The notes: a model not told the origin generated them from the letters alone. Positions 9,314-18,988 are shown, counted from the first letter of the stretch. The stretch: 64,000 nt of DNA from Caballeronia grimmiae (GCF_000698555.1 NZ_JFHE01000014.1:62001-126000), one strand, 5' to 3'. Made by a program: numbers and translations.

Positions 9314-9329
9314 TGCCTTATTTTAGGCA
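9314..9329. promoter_or_regulatory. Candidate Lrp operator (inverted repeat)
   Basis: TGCCT-TATTTT-AGGCA lies in the spacer between the divergent lrp-like and EamA genes. An AT-rich centre flanked by short GC arms is typical of Lrp/AsnC sites. Assignment rests on position and symmetry only. Confidence 0.45.
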
Positions 9330-9348
9330 TGGTTTTACGTGGCGCGCA

Positions 9349-9370
9349 TCGATAGACTTCAGCTTATCGA
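9349..9370. promoter_or_regulatory. Second inverted repeat in the lrp-eamA spacer
   Basis: TCGATA-N10-TATCGA, 22 bp upstream of the EamA start. It could be a second operator half or a leader hairpin. The spacing of about three helical turns between repeat centres would suit an octameric Lrp-type protein. Confidence 0.35.
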
Positions 9371-9391
9371 AACTGCATCCGAATCACCGCC

Positions 9392-10318
9392 ATGAACAGT
9401 CACGCGATCAGCAACACCCGCAACGCCGCCGGGCATCGGCGCGGCGCCATCGAAATGACGCTCGCGATGCTGATGTCGGGCACGATCGGCTGGCTCGTCG
9501 TGTCCTCGGGGCAGTCGGCATGGAACGTCGTGTTCTTCCGCTGCGTCTTCGGCGGGGCGACGCTCGTCGCGATATGCGCGATGCTCGGTTTCCTCCGCAA
9601 GCGCTATTTTTCGTGGCGCATGCTCGGATGGGTCGCGCTTGGGAGCGTCGCGATCGTCGGCAACTGGCTGCTGCTGTTCGCCGCATATTCGCGTGCGTCG
9701 ATCTCGATGGCCACGACCGTCTACAACACGCAGCCGTTCATGCTCGTCGCGCTCGGGGCGCTCGTGCTGCGCGAGCGAATTTCCGCTTCGACGCTCGCAT
9801 GGCTCGGCATCGCGTTCGTGGGACTCGTGATGGTCGTGCGCGTCGAACCGGCGGTGCTCGCGATGCCCGGACGCTATCTCGAAGGCATCGCCTATGCGCT
9901 CGGCGCGGCCTTTCTGTATGCGATATCGTCGATCATCACCAAGCGGCTCAAAGACACGCCGCCGCATCTCATTGCGATGTTGCATGTGCTGCTCGGCATC
10001 GCGATGCTCAGCCCGTTCGCCCAGTTCGATGCCGCGCCTGCAAGCATCGGCGGATGGGCCGACCTGATCGTGCTCGGCGTCGTGAATACGGGGCTCATGT
10101 ACGTGCTTCTTTACGGCGCGATCCAGAAACTGCCCGTCGCCATGACGGGCGCGCTGTCGTTCATCTATCCGGTGGTGGCGATCGTCGTCGACTGGCTTGC
10201 GTTCGGCCAGCATCTCGCCTGGCTGCAAGTCGCGGGCGCCGCGCTGATCCTGCTCGCGGCGGCGGGCGTCAATCTGCAATGGCGGATCGTGCCGGCACGC
10301 CGCCATGCGAATGAATGA
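9392..10318 (+). CDS. EamA/DMT-family exporter
   Basis: 308 residues with ten predicted membrane spans formed by two EamA repeats (about residues 20-150 and 165-300). Recognisable features are [40 protein letters not shown] in repeat 1 and [20 protein letters not shown] in repeat 2. It is likely an inner-membrane exporter of amino acids or metabolites. The divergent Lrp-family regulator supports an amino-acid-linked role, as in other lrp-eamA pairs. Confidence 0.9.
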   Translation: MNSHAISNTRNAAGHRRGAIEMTLAMLMSGTIGWLVVSSGQSAWNVVFFRCVFGGATLVAICAMLGFLRKRYFSWRMLGWVALGSVAIVGNWLLLFAAYSRASISMATTVYNTQPFMLVALGALVLRERISASTLAWLGIAFVGLVMVVRVEPAVLAMPGRYLEGIAYALGAAFLYAISSIITKRLKDTPPHLIAMLHVLLGIAMLSPFAQFDAAPASIGGWADLIVLGVVNTGLMYVLLYGAIQKLPVAMTGALSFIYPVVAIVVDWLAFGQHLAWLQVAGAALILLAAAGVNLQWRIVPARRHANE

Positions 10319-10386
10319 TGCATGCAGAATGCGATGCGCGTCGTATAGAATGGCCCGCTTTTCCGAACAACATCGAAAGCGCCGCC

Positions 10387-11298
10387 ATGTGGTTCAAGAA
10401 TCTTCAGCTTCACCGTCTTCCCGCTCACTGGACCGTCACGCCGGGTCAAATGGAGCAATGGCTCGCGCCGCTTGGCTTCAGCGCGGCATCGAGCGTCGAG
10501 AACGAGCGGCGCGGCTGGGTCTCGCCGCGCAACGACGATTCGCTCGTCTACACGATCAACCGCCAGATGCTGATCACGTATCGCGCGGAGAAGAAACTGC
10601 TGCCCGCGTCCGTCGTCACGCAGTTCACGAAGGAACGCGCGCTCGAACTCGAAGAACAGCAGGGCTTCAAACCCGGCCGCAAGCAGATGCGCGAACTGAA
10701 GGAGCAGGTGACCGACGAGCTGTTGCCGCGTGCATTCAGTATCCGCCGCGATACGCGCGTCTGGATCGATCCGGTGCATGGATGGCTCGCGATCGACGCG
10801 GCATCCGCGACGGTTGCCGATGACATCATCGGGTTGCTGGTGAAGTCGGTCACGGATCTGCCGCTCGCCAGCGTTCGTCCCGCGCGCTCGCCGGTATCCG
10901 CGATGACCGAGTGGCTGCTGAGCGGCGACGGTCCCGCAGGCTTCACGCTCGATCGCGACACCGAGCTGCGCTCGACCGGCGAAGGCAATGCCACGGTGCG
11001 CTACGTTGGCCATGCGCTGGAGGCCGAGGACATGCGCCGCCACATCGAAGCGGGGAAGCAGTGCATGCGTCTTGCGATGACCTGGGACGACCGCGTGTCC
11101 TTCGTGCTGACGCCGTCGCTGACGCTCAAGCGCGTGACGCCGCTCGACGTCATCAAGGAAGCCGCCGATCCCACCGCGGCCAACGACGACGAGCGTTTCG
11201 AATCCGACTTCCTGCTGATGACGGGCGAACTCGCTCGCCTGTTCACGGCGCTGACCGAAGCACTCGGCGGCGAAGAAGACCTGCGCGCGGCGGCATAA
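10387..11298 (+). CDS. rdgC: Recombination-associated protein RdgC
   Basis: 303 residues from ATG 10387, which starts [17 protein letters not shown] as expected for RdgC; an in-frame extension upstream is not family-like. RdgC forms a ring-shaped dimer that encircles DNA and limits RecA access. The central [24 protein letters not shown] and [20 protein letters not shown] segments are characteristic. The whole fold is intact. It lies just after the EamA gene in the same direction but is probably separately expressed. Confidence 0.95.
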   Translation: MWFKNLQLHRLPAHWTVTPGQMEQWLAPLGFSAASSVENERRGWVSPRNDDSLVYTINRQMLITYRAEKKLLPASVVTQFTKERALELEEQQGFKPGRKQMRELKEQVTDELLPRAFSIRRDTRVWIDPVHGWLAIDAASATVADDIIGLLVKSVTDLPLASVRPARSPVSAMTEWLLSGDGPAGFTLDRDTELRSTGEGNATVRYVGHALEAEDMRRHIEAGKQCMRLAMTWDDRVSFVLTPSLTLKRVTPLDVIKEAADPTAANDDERFESDFLLMTGELARLFTALTEALGGEEDLRAAA

Positions 11299-11316
11299 TC
11301 CGCCTTCAAGGCCGGG

Positions 11317-12480
11317 TCACGCCGCCGGCGAAGCGAACGCGTAGCCGTTCTTGCCGTTGCGCTTGACGGCGTACATCGTGTCGTCGGCGGCGGCGACGAG
11401 CCGCCAGTAATCGGTCACGCGATCCGGATAACTGGCGATCCCGATGCTCGCGCGCACGAGCGACAAGTCCATGCGGCCATCGGTTTCCGCCACGCACGTG
11501 ATGATGCGCTGCGCGATCGCCGCGAGTTCCAGATCGCTCGAAAATTCCCGCACGAGCACGGCGAACTCGTCGCCGCCGATGCGCGCGACCACATCGCTGT
11601 TGCGCACCGTCTGACGAAAACGCCGCGATACCGCAATCAAAAACTCATCGCCGATGCGGTGGCCGTGCGTATCGTTGACGCGCTTGAAACCGTCGAGATC
11701 GATATACAGCACGGCGATGCGTTTTGCATTCGTGCCGTCGCCGAGATGCTCCGCCGTTTCTTCGAGCGCGGCAAAAAGCTTGCGGCGGTTGGGAAGGCCG
11801 GTCATCGCATCGTGCAGGGACGCGTGCTCGAATTCGCTCGAAAGTCCAACCAGTTGCCGATTGCGTTTTGCATACATTCCAAGCGCGGTAATCAGCACGC
11901 CGAACACGATCGACGACAGCGCGATCAGCGTATGCGACACGCTGACGATCCGTTCGCGCACATCGGCGCTCGCACGTTCGCGTTCGGCGCGCCAGTACAG
12001 ATAGGCGGAATCGAGCGCGGCGCTCGCCGCTTTCAGATCGGCTGCGGGCAGGAGCACGCTCGAAGGCAGCGCGGGAGCGGGCGCCGGACTCGATATGATG
12101 AGGGCATGCAGGCTCGCGAGCCGCGCGGCGAATTCAATGCGCGCGTCGCGATAGGCCGCGCGATGGGCGGTATCGCTGGTCGATGCATCGCGTAGCGCCA
12201 ACGCGGATGCTCGCGCGGTATCGGCCCGCTCGACCGCTTCGAGCACGAGTCCGATGTATTCCTGCTGGAGTTGCGCGGAGAAAATCGCGCGGACCTGAAA
12301 CGCGAGAAAGAGCAACCCGATCAGCAGGCAAAGCAGCGCGACGCCGGCCAGGGGCGCGGGACCGGGTACACGCAACCGCTGGATATGCGCGCGCGCGCCG
12401 TCAGTCCAGCGAAGTGCGCGCGTCGAAATCGCGTCGTCGTCACGGACGGGAATATTCCTCTCGCTGACCGGATGTGGCAT
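11317..12480 (-). CDS. Membrane diguanylate cyclase (GGDEF)
   Basis: 387 residues. TM1 (about residues 42-66), a periplasmic helical region with repeated Ala/Asp residues (about 67-170), TM2 (about 172-190), then a GGDEF domain. The active site GGDEF is at about residues 299-303 and the inhibitory I-site RNSD lies five residues before it, so it should make cyclic-di-GMP and be product-inhibited. The start overlaps the 3' end of the upstream gene by 41 bp, indicating coupling. The ribosome site is weak (GTGAG). Confidence 0.93.
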   Translation of the reverse strand: MPHPVSERNIPVRDDDAISTRALRWTDGARAHIQRLRVPGPAPLAGVALLCLLIGLLFLAFQVRAIFSAQLQQEYIGLVLEAVERADTARASALALRDASTSDTAHRAAYRDARIEFAARLASLHALIISSPAPAPALPSSVLLPAADLKAASAALDSAYLYWRAERERASADVRERIVSVSHTLIALSSIVFGVLITALGMYAKRNRQLVGLSSEFEHASLHDAMTGLPNRRKLFAALEETAEHLGDGTNAKRIAVLYIDLDGFKRVNDTHGHRIGDEFLIAVSRRFRQTVRNSDVVARIGGDEFAVLVREFSSDLELAAIAQRIITCVAETDGRMDLSLVRASIGIASYPDRVTDYWRLVAAADDTMYAVKRNGKNGYAFASPAA

Positions 12481-13129
12481 TGCGTCGATAGCTCACTCGA
12501 TGAAAGAAGGCGCCCACGCGGGCAAAGAGTCCCGGCTCGGCCTTCGCTGGCGGCGCATGACGCTTGACGTTCTGGTTCGCTTGCGCCGTGCGCGCCGGTT
12601 TCTCCGCTGCACGGTTCGCGCGATTGCCGGATTGACTCGATGGCGTCGCGCGGCGCTCGGTGGTGTCGTCCTCGGCGATGGCGGCCGGCGCTGCCGCGAC
12701 GGCGCTCAAACCGGGCCGGTCCAGCGCAGGCGGACTGCCCGCGAGCTTGATGTTTTCGGGATGCGTCACCGTCGAGGGCGCTTCCACCACGCCCGACGAC
12801 TGCGTGGCCGCCAAGACCGGTTGATCGACGCCGAGCGTCTGCCGCGCACTGGTCATCGCTTCTGCATACACGCGCTGGTCCTGATTGAACCACACGCTGT
12901 ATGCGACGGTGCCGAGCACGCCGACGCCGAGCGCAGTTGCCGACGCCATCCACAGCGCGAGCCGGCCGAAGCGGCGCGGCGGGCGCACGGGATCGGGCTC
13001 CGCCTCGATATCTTCTTCGTCGTCGAAGTCGGCGAAGGACCCGGACGGCGCATCGGGCACGGACGGATCGTTAGCGGGACTCGGGCCGCCCGCGAACGGC
13101 TCTTCAGGTAGCTCAGCGTGTCGGGGCAT
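12440..13129 (-). CDS. Single-span membrane protein, Ala/Pro-rich, unknown function
   Basis: 229 residues starting MPRHAELPEEPF, with GGAG 7 nt upstream. The N-terminal cytoplasmic tail is acidic (FADFDDEEDIEAEPD). One TM helix lies at about residues 56-78 (LWMASATALGVGVLGTVAYSVWF). The C-terminal part is long, low-complexity and presumably periplasmic, ending in basic residues. No domain is recognised. It overlaps the diguanylate cyclase start by 41 bp and is likely co-transcribed, suggesting a linked envelope signalling role. Confidence 0.75.
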   Translation of the reverse strand: MPRHAELPEEPFAGGPSPANDPSVPDAPSGSFADFDDEEDIEAEPDPVRPPRRFGRLALWMASATALGVGVLGTVAYSVWFNQDQRVYAEAMTSARQTLGVDQPVLAATQSSGVVEAPSTVTHPENIKLAGSPPALDRPGLSAVAAAPAAIAEDDTTERRATPSSQSGNRANRAAEKPARTAQANQNVKRHAPPAKAEPGLFARVGAFFHRVSYRRNATSGQREEYSRP

Positions 13130-13569
13130 GGCAGCGCTCCAGAATCATGTTCGTCGACGGCGGCAGGCGCACGGCGCATCGAGTGCGCTGGCAGCCTGAC
13201 GCGCAAGCCGTGTGAAGCGCCGGACGCAAAGATCACGAATGCGAGCAGTGCGCGGCGCGTGCCATTCGATCATAAAAAAACGAATGCAATACGCAGTTTT
13301 CAACGAGGAGGAAGGTTCTCTCTTCGCACCACGTAACTAGCGCCGCATGCGGAAAAAACTTCCCAATGCGGCACGTTAGATAAGGCAAAAGTACTTGCAT
13401 GTTGCAAGGCGCGGCGAATAGCGGCGTCGCCCGCCCGTGCAAGAGCTGAATAGTACCGTAGCATTGAGCAGGCCAGCACGGGACGTTCGACATTCCTCAG
13501 ATCAGCGGTGCCGCGTTTGGTGTCATCGCGCACAGACGGCGCATGACTTCATGGTACTGCGCATGGTGT
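13130..13569. other. Gene-free 440-bp spacer
   Basis: Lies between two minus-strand genes. It is AT-richer than its surroundings around 13,265-13,310 and 13,370-13,400. A short palindrome (CCGCATGCGG, near 13,343) and TTGCA-aca-TGCAA (near 13,395) are visible. Open frames here lack coding-like codon use. It probably holds the promoter of the 12440-13129 gene, but no clean -35/-10 pair was found. Confidence 0.6.
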
Positions 13570-14493
13570 TCAATGCTGCGCATCCTCGGTCGTGAACGGC
13601 TTCGTGACATCGCGTTCGGGCAAGCCGAAACGCTCGAACTCCGATATCACCTGTGCCCCGAAAAGCAGAAGCGTCGCGAGCGCTTCGAGGCTGAACAGCA
13701 CGACGATGGACGTCGTCAGCGAACCATAGACGACGCTCACTTGTGACAGCGTCGCGAAGTACCACACGAGGACATGCCGCGTGATCTCCCAGAGCACGGC
13801 GGCCGTCACGCTGCCGAGCAGCGCGAGCCGAAACGATGGCCGTCCGACCGGCATCACGAGATAGATCGACGTCAGGACGAAAATCTCGCCGGCCACGCCG
13901 AGCAGATACAGCAGCACGCGCGAAGCACCCTTCAGCGACACTTCGATGCCGAGCAGCATGACGCTGTTGTCGCCCATCGCCTGCAAGCCGTTCGACACGA
14001 GCGTCACGATCAGCATGCCGACGCCGAGAAACAGGATGTAGCAATAAGGCAGCAGCGCGGAGAGCAGGAAATGCCGTCGACGGATCGCGACGCGATGGAC
14101 GAAAATCACCGACATCGCGTTTTCGAGCACGGTAAAGGCGAGCGAGCTGAAGAAGATCATCGTGACGAGCAGCAGCCAGCCGATGACCGCGCGATGCGTC
14201 AGGAAATTGGCGAGTTCCCGCACGATCGCCCGCGCCTGTCCCGGCACGAGCCATTCGAGCAGATGCGCGAGCGTTTCGAGCAACTCGCGCTGGCCGACGA
14301 ACTTCGACAGCACGATGACAATGAGGATCAGCAGCGGCACGATCGACAGCAGCGCGTAATACGCAACCGCGCCCGCGAGCAGCATGCCCTGATTGGCGCG
14401 AAACGCCTTGATCGTGCGCTTGAGAAAGCCGAACGGATGGCGCGCGACGTTGTGAAGCTGAGGCCCCAGTACAGGGCCGAGAATCTTCGACAT
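13570..14493 (-). CDS. YihY/BrkB-family inner-membrane protein
   Basis: 307 residues with six predicted membrane helices. The family signature AFRANQGMLLAGAVAYYALLSIVPLLILIV is at about residues 30-60, followed by the central GWLLLVTMIFFSSLAFTVLENAMSVIF segment and the late SVVYGSLTTSIVVLFSLEALATLLLFGAQV. It was originally mis-annotated as ribonuclease BN; members are membrane proteins of uncertain transport function. The gene is monocistronic. A longer overlapping open frame on the same strand in another phase is not coding-like. Confidence 0.92.
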   Translation of the reverse strand: MSKILGPVLGPQLHNVARHPFGFLKRTIKAFRANQGMLLAGAVAYYALLSIVPLLILIVIVLSKFVGQRELLETLAHLLEWLVPGQARAIVRELANFLTHRAVIGWLLLVTMIFFSSLAFTVLENAMSVIFVHRVAIRRRHFLLSALLPYCYILFLGVGMLIVTLVSNGLQAMGDNSVMLLGIEVSLKGASRVLLYLLGVAGEIFVLTSIYLVMPVGRPSFRLALLGSVTAAVLWEITRHVLVWYFATLSQVSVVYGSLTTSIVVLFSLEALATLLLFGAQVISEFERFGLPERDVTKPFTTEDAQH

Positions 14494-14612
14494 GGGACCT
14501 CCGCGACGCGCGCATGTGCGGCGATGGGCGCGATGTCCTGCCCGCCTGATCTAAAAGAGGATGTGAGGGTCGGGGAGCAAGTTGCACGCCCGGCAGCGGA
14601 GTTCAGCCGGCT

Positions 14613-14837
14613 TTAGCGTTGTTGTTGCTGGGCAGCGGCTTGCTGCGCGGCCTCTTCGAAGGCGATGTCGAGCAGCGCATCGACATCGCGTGCGGGCACA
14701 TCCGCCGCTTCGATGCGGCGCAGGCGGCAGAAGAGCGCGAGCGCTTCGGCGGCAGCCGCGAAGGCATCGCCCAAAGCCACGGGACTTTCCTGCTGTGCGA
14801 TTCCCGGATCGCGGGACGGGAGGCGTTTTTTTCTCAT
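14613..14837 (-). CDS. Small hypothetical protein, Ala/Gln-rich C-terminus
   Basis: 74 residues from the ATG at 14837; an ATG three codons earlier is also possible and neither has a strong ribosome site. It starts basic (MRKKRLPSRDP), has an alanine-rich helix (ALGDAFAAAAEALALFC) and a DVPARDVDALLDIAFEEAAQQ helix, and ends in repeated Gln. The third codon positions are strongly GC-rich, which supports coding. No family is known. Confidence 0.6.
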   Translation of the reverse strand: MRKKRLPSRDPGIAQQESPVALGDAFAAAAEALALFCRLRRIEAADVPARDVDALLDIAFEEAAQQAAAQQQQR

Positions 14838-15085
14838 GGCCCACATATCGGCATGGATGCGGCTTTACTTGAGCGGGCGAGCGTGCATCGTTCACCTTTT
14901 CGGCATCATGCATTAATCTTGCATCAACGGCCGGCGCAACGAGTCCGCGCATGCATGAGCGAGCCGTCGCGGCGCGGTGCCTCTCGATAGCGCCGGCCAT
15001 TCGCATGTTCATCGCGGCTGCTTTAGTCTGCCGAACGTGAGCGTTCAACCACGGGTTGAAGCACGCCTCGGCCAGGGAGACGGTC

Positions 15086-16564
15086 ATGCCTGCTTCTCAC
15101 GTCGCCGATTCGTCCACGCCCGGCCCCGGCGCCGATGTCGAAATCGTCAACGCCGACGAACGCCTCTACAACCACGATCTCGCGCCGGTTCCGCACGCGC
15201 GCCGCACATGGACGGGCTATAGCATCTTCGCGATGTGGATGTCGGATGTTCACAGTGTCGGCGGGTATACCTTCGCGGCCAGCCTCTTTCTGCTCGGACT
15301 TTCAGGCTGGCAAGTGCTGCTCGCGATGACCATTGGCATCCTGATCGTCTATGTGCTGATGAACTGGGTCGGCAAGCCGAGCCTGGTGCACGGCATTCCG
15401 TTCCCGGTGATGGCACGCGTGTCGATGGGCGTCATGGGCGCGAATCTCGCCGCGCTGATTCGCGGCGTCGTCGGCATCGTGTGGTATGGCGTGCAGACGT
15501 ACTTCGCATCGAAGGCGGTCGCGACGCTCTTGCTGCTCTTCGTGCCATCGGCGGTGGCGCTGCGCGATTCGAGCTTTCTCAGGCTCGACATGCTCGGCTG
15601 GGTCAGCTTCCTCTTCATGTGGCTGCTGCAACTCATAATCTTTCAGCGCGGCATGGAGATCATCCGCAAGTTCATCGACTTCTGCGGGCCGGCGGTGTAT
15701 GTGGTGATGTTCGTTCTGATGGGCTGGATTCTGTATCGCGCGGGCCTCAGCAGTCTCGACCTCACGCTCTCCGGCAAGGTGCTGCCCGGCGACGAGCAGT
15801 TGCACGCGATGGTCAACGCGACCTTGCTCGTCGTAAGCTATTTCGCGGCGCTGCTGCTCAACTTCGGCGATTTCTCCCGCTTTGCAAAGAGCGAGCGGCA
15901 AATGAAGATCGGCAATTTTCTGGGGCTGCCGTTCAACTTCCTTGCATTCGCGATCATCACGGTGATCGTCACGGCGGGCAGCGAGAAGGTCTTCGGCACG
16001 ATGATCATGGACCCGGTCGAGATCGTTTCGCGTATCGACAACAAGCTCGCGGTGGCGATCGGCAGCATCACGTTCATCATCGCGACAATGGGCATCAACA
16101 TCGTCGCGAACTTCGTTTCGCCGGCCTATGACATTGCAAATCTCTTTCCGAAGCACGTCGACTTCAAGAAGGGCGGGCTGATCGCATCGATACTCGCGGT
16201 CCTCGTGTGCCCGTGGATCTTCGTCGACAGCCCGAAGGCCATTACTATCTTCGTGTCGGTTTTCGGCGCCGTGCTCGCACCGATGTACGGCGTGATGATG
16301 GCCGATTATTACCTCGTCAAGCGCCAGCAGGTGAACGCCGCCGAGCTGTACACGATGCAGCCTGGCGGTCGCTTCTACTACGACGGCGGATGGAACAAGG
16401 TCGGGCTGACTGCGTTGCTCGTGTCGGGCGTCATCTCGGTGGGATGGGAACTCTCGACGCAACTGTTGAAGATTCTCCCCGCCAACAATCTCGGCTGGCT
16501 GATCGGCGCGGTGGCCGGCGCGGTGCTGTACGTCGTGTTGATGCGCATCGCGCGGCGCAAATAG
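15086..16564 (+). CDS. NCS1-family nucleobase/cation permease
   Basis: 492 residues from ATG 15086 (AGGGAGA 5 nt upstream), with 12 predicted membrane helices. NCS1 features are the N-terminal NHDLAPVPHARRTWTGYSIFAMWMSDVHSVGGYTFA and the PVMARVSMGVMGANLAALIRGVVGIVWYGVQTYFAS region. LNFGDFSRFAKSERQMKIGNFLGLP and GPFE-position segments follow, as in allantoin, hydantoin or cytosine importers. Which substrate is carried is not evident, and no catabolic genes are adjacent. Confidence 0.93.
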   Translation: MPASHVADSSTPGPGADVEIVNADERLYNHDLAPVPHARRTWTGYSIFAMWMSDVHSVGGYTFAASLFLLGLSGWQVLLAMTIGILIVYVLMNWVGKPSLVHGIPFPVMARVSMGVMGANLAALIRGVVGIVWYGVQTYFASKAVATLLLLFVPSAVALRDSSFLRLDMLGWVSFLFMWLLQLIIFQRGMEIIRKFIDFCGPAVYVVMFVLMGWILYRAGLSSLDLTLSGKVLPGDEQLHAMVNATLLVVSYFAALLLNFGDFSRFAKSERQMKIGNFLGLPFNFLAFAIITVIVTAGSEKVFGTMIMDPVEIVSRIDNKLAVAIGSITFIIATMGINIVANFVSPAYDIANLFPKHVDFKKGGLIASILAVLVCPWIFVDSPKAITIFVSVFGAVLAPMYGVMMADYYLVKRQQVNAAELYTMQPGGRFYYDGGWNKVGLTALLVSGVISVGWELSTQLLKILPANNLGWLIGAVAGAVLYVVLMRIARRK

Positions 16565-16662
16565 CTTCGCGTGTGCGACGCGCGGCGTCGCAAGTTGAGA
16601 CGATCGCGCATCTGAACGAAGGGGGCTCGACGGTTTTCGCGGCGGATTCTCCGCGTGCAGGG

Positions 16663-17120
16663 GGAATCCGCGGACCGTAGGGCGGCAAGTCCTTCTCAGT
16701 GAAGCCGCTGCTCACCGTTCGATGCAGCACGCATGGGCGCTTCACGCTAACTCGCTCTCCAGTGTCTCAGTCACGACATTCTGCAAGAACACCACCCACG
16801 TCTTGATTCGATGAAAGCGCCAGCCGGAATCCGCGAACCGCGTGGCGGCCAGTCCTTCGCAGTGAACACGCCGCTCAATGATCGCATTCAGCATGCATGG
16901 GCGCTTCACGCCGACTCGCTCTCCAGCAAGAACGCCACCCACGTCTTGATTCAATGAAAGCGCCAGCCGGAATCCGCGAACCGCAGGGCGGCGAGTCCGT
17001 CTCAGCAAACCCTCAACGCCCAATGCTCGCATTCACGAAGACTGCGCTTCACGCCAGCTCGCTCTCCAGCGTCCCAACGACGAAATCCCGCAAAAATGCG
17101 ACCCACGTCTTGATCTTCGC
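16663..17120. repeat. Decayed tandem array of a LysR gene 3' end (3 units)
   Basis: Three units begin GGAATCCGCG at 16663, 16826 and 16969 (units of 163, 143 and about 150 bp). Each holds, on the minus strand, the last codons of a LysR gene (ATCAAGACGTGGGT ... CTGGAGAGCGAG, ending LESELA-stop or a variant) plus about 100 bp of downstream DNA. The third unit merges into the real LysR gene. The first encodes TWVVFLQNVVTETLESELA-stop, against TWVAFLRDFVVGTLESELA-stop in the intact gene. The second lacks about 21 bp. It fills the whole 485-bp gap after the NCS1 gene. Confidence 0.88.
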
Positions 17121-17966
17121 ATCGAGATACTGGCGCGACGCGTACATCGCATAGATCGTCATGGTCTGGAGTTCCCATTCCGGCAGCACGCGCACGAGCG
17201 CGCCGCTTTTCAGCAACGGCTGCACCGACAGCGCCGGCAACGGCGCAATGCCGAGCCCGTCCGTGACCGCGACGGCGAGCGCGTCGGCGGCGTTCACGCG
17301 CAGGCGTCCCGGCGGCAAGTCCACTTCGACGCTGCCTTGCGGGCCTTCGAAGATCCAGCGGTCCACCGGAAAGAACGCCGTGACGAGTTGCAGGCACGCG
17401 TGATCGGACAGTTCTTCGATGGAGCGCGGAACGCCCGCACGCTCGAGATAGCGCGGCGACGCGCAGAGCACGCTCGGCATCGTGCAGATGCGGTGGGAGA
17501 TGAGCGCGGAATCCGGCAGTGTCGATGTCGTGATCTGCAAGAACACGTCGTAGCCTTCGTCGAGCATGTCGGGGACGTTCTGCGACAGCGTCAGCTCCAC
17601 GCGCACTTGCGGATGCGCGTCCAGATAGCGCGTGAGCGCGGGCACGACATAGTGCTGTCCGAAGGTGATCGGCGCATGCATGCGCAGCACGCCGCTCGGC
17701 GAGACTTGCGCGTTGCTGGCTTCAGCTTCGGAGACATCGACGAGCGCGATTACTTCCTTGCAGCGGGCGAGATACCGGTTGCCGGCATCGGTGAGCGCGA
17801 CACGGCGCGTCGTGCGGTTCAACAGGCGCGTGCGCAGATGCGCCTCCAGATCCGTGACTGCACGCGACGCCTGCGCCGTGGTGATGTCCAGTTGTTGCGC
17901 CGCCGCAGTGAAGCTCGCTGCTTCCGCGACGCGCGTGAAAATCCGCATGCTTCGCAACAGGTCCAT
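17049..17966 (-). CDS. LysR-family transcriptional regulator
   Basis: 305 residues from the ATG at 17966, giving the canonical start MDLLRSMRIFTRVAEAASFTAAAQQLDITTAQASRAVTDLE. The winged HTH is at about residues 1-60 and a type-2 periplasmic-binding-fold effector domain at about 90-295. It is closest to the CrgA/DmlR-like subgroup (RTTRRVALTDAGNRYL). Its last 25 codons are duplicated downstream in a tandem array. The neighbour upstream is the divergent Tyr-rich secreted protein; the target is unknown. Confidence 0.93.
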   Translation of the reverse strand: MDLLRSMRIFTRVAEAASFTAAAQQLDITTAQASRAVTDLEAHLRTRLLNRTTRRVALTDAGNRYLARCKEVIALVDVSEAEASNAQVSPSGVLRMHAPITFGQHYVVPALTRYLDAHPQVRVELTLSQNVPDMLDEGYDVFLQITTSTLPDSALISHRICTMPSVLCASPRYLERAGVPRSIEELSDHACLQLVTAFFPVDRWIFEGPQGSVEVDLPPGRLRVNAADALAVAVTDGLGIAPLPALSVQPLLKSGALVRVLPEWELQTMTIYAMYASRQYLDAKIKTWVAFLRDFVVGTLESELA

Positions 17967-18172
17967 TCGCGCATCCCGTTTTGACGAAGCCCGCACTATC
18001 ACACGAGCACGCGCGCCGGCGCAACGGCGGGCGCCGGCGTTGCATTCTCAACCGACCGTTCGTTTCAGCGTTCACATCTGTTACAGGTGTTGTAACGCAA
18101 GCGCGCGGCGCCGCGAATACCATGGATTCATGGCCGCACTCTCATTGCGGCCTTGGGCAGGGGAAGAAAAAA

Positions 18173-18592
18173 ATGAAGATCAAGAGTTTCGTAGGGCTGG
18201 GGATCGTTGCCTTCGCGGGTCTCGCTTGCGAAGCGGCGACGGCGGGCGTGAGCATTGGCGTCAATCTCGGGTTGCCGGTCGCGCCCGTTTACGCTCCGCC
18301 GCCTGTGTACGTGCAGCAACCCGTCTATGTCCAGCCGCAGCCGGCTTATGTCGAGCAACAACCAGCTTACGTCGAGCAGCAGCCGGTGTACGTCGAACGG
18401 CAGCCGGGACCGCCGCCCGTCGCGTACCAGCCTGCGCCGCCTGTCGTGTATCAGCCCGCGCCCGTGGTCGTGGCGCCCGCGCCGGCGATCGTCATCGGCT
18501 GGCATGGCGACCGGTACTGGGACGGCGCGCACTACTGGGAGCGTCGCGACTGGTACGCGCATCACGGCGGCTATGGTTATCGTCACTGGTAA
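18173..18592 (+). CDS. Exported Tyr/Pro/Gln-rich repeat protein
   Basis: 139 residues, with GGGAAG upstream of the ATG. The signal peptide (about residues 1-24) ends AATAG. The body repeats short units of the form P-x-Y-V-x-Q-Q-P about eight times (VYVQQP, AYVEQQP, VYVERQP), then VVYQPAP units. A conserved-looking end follows: GWHGDRYWDGAHYWERRDWYAHH. YXXQ/PXXP-repeat proteins of this type are envelope or secreted proteins of unknown role. The next gene encodes a second Tyr/Pro-rich envelope protein. Confidence 0.85.
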   Translation: MKIKSFVGLGIVAFAGLACEAATAGVSIGVNLGLPVAPVYAPPPVYVQQPVYVQPQPAYVEQQPAYVEQQPVYVERQPGPPPVAYQPAPPVVYQPAPVVVAPAPAIVIGWHGDRYWDGAHYWERRDWYAHHGGYGYRHW

Positions 18593-18619
18593 GCCGGAAC
18601 TGGCGGGGAGGCTGTTGTC

Positions 18620-18868
18620 ATGAAAACATCAACTACAACAAAGCCGGGCGGGCGAAGTCTGGCGCGCGCGCTCATCCTGCCCGTCGCGCTCGGGCTCGCG
18701 GCAGGGCTGGGCGGGTGCGTCTATGCGCCGCCCTATGGCTATGCGCCCGCGCCGGCATACGGCTACGCGCCGGCTTATGGATACGCGTACGGGCCGGCTT
18801 ACTACGCGCCGTCGGTGTCGGTGGGAGTCGGATTCGGCGGAGGTTATGGGCACTGGCACGGGCGGTGA
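18620..18868 (+). CDS. Small Tyr/Ala/Gly-rich lipoprotein
   Basis: 82 residues. A lipoprotein signal peptide ends in GLGGC (Cys at about residue 33), followed by tandem YGYAPAPAYGYAPAYGYAYG units and a Gly/His tail (GFGGGYGHWHGR). It lies 27 bp after the preceding exported protein on the same strand, so the two form an envelope-protein pair. Low complexity prevents family assignment. Confidence 0.82.
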   Translation: MKTSTTTKPGGRSLARALILPVALGLAAGLGGCVYAPPYGYAPAPAYGYAPAYGYAYGPAYYAPSVSVGVGFGGGYGHWHGR

Positions 18869-18988
18869 TAACTGCCGTGTCTGTCTCACGGCTCAACGGC
18901 GTCCGACGCAAGCCGCGTTCGGCTAATTTGCTGGGCTTACTGGAACACCCGTTGCTCGGCCTTCGCAAACTCTCGCGGAGAATCCGAT

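Noticed and set aside
13233..13493. 86-codon minus-strand frame in the 13.1-13.5 kb spacer
   Set aside because: Codon use is not GC3-rich, there is no ribosome site, and the product resembles no known protein.
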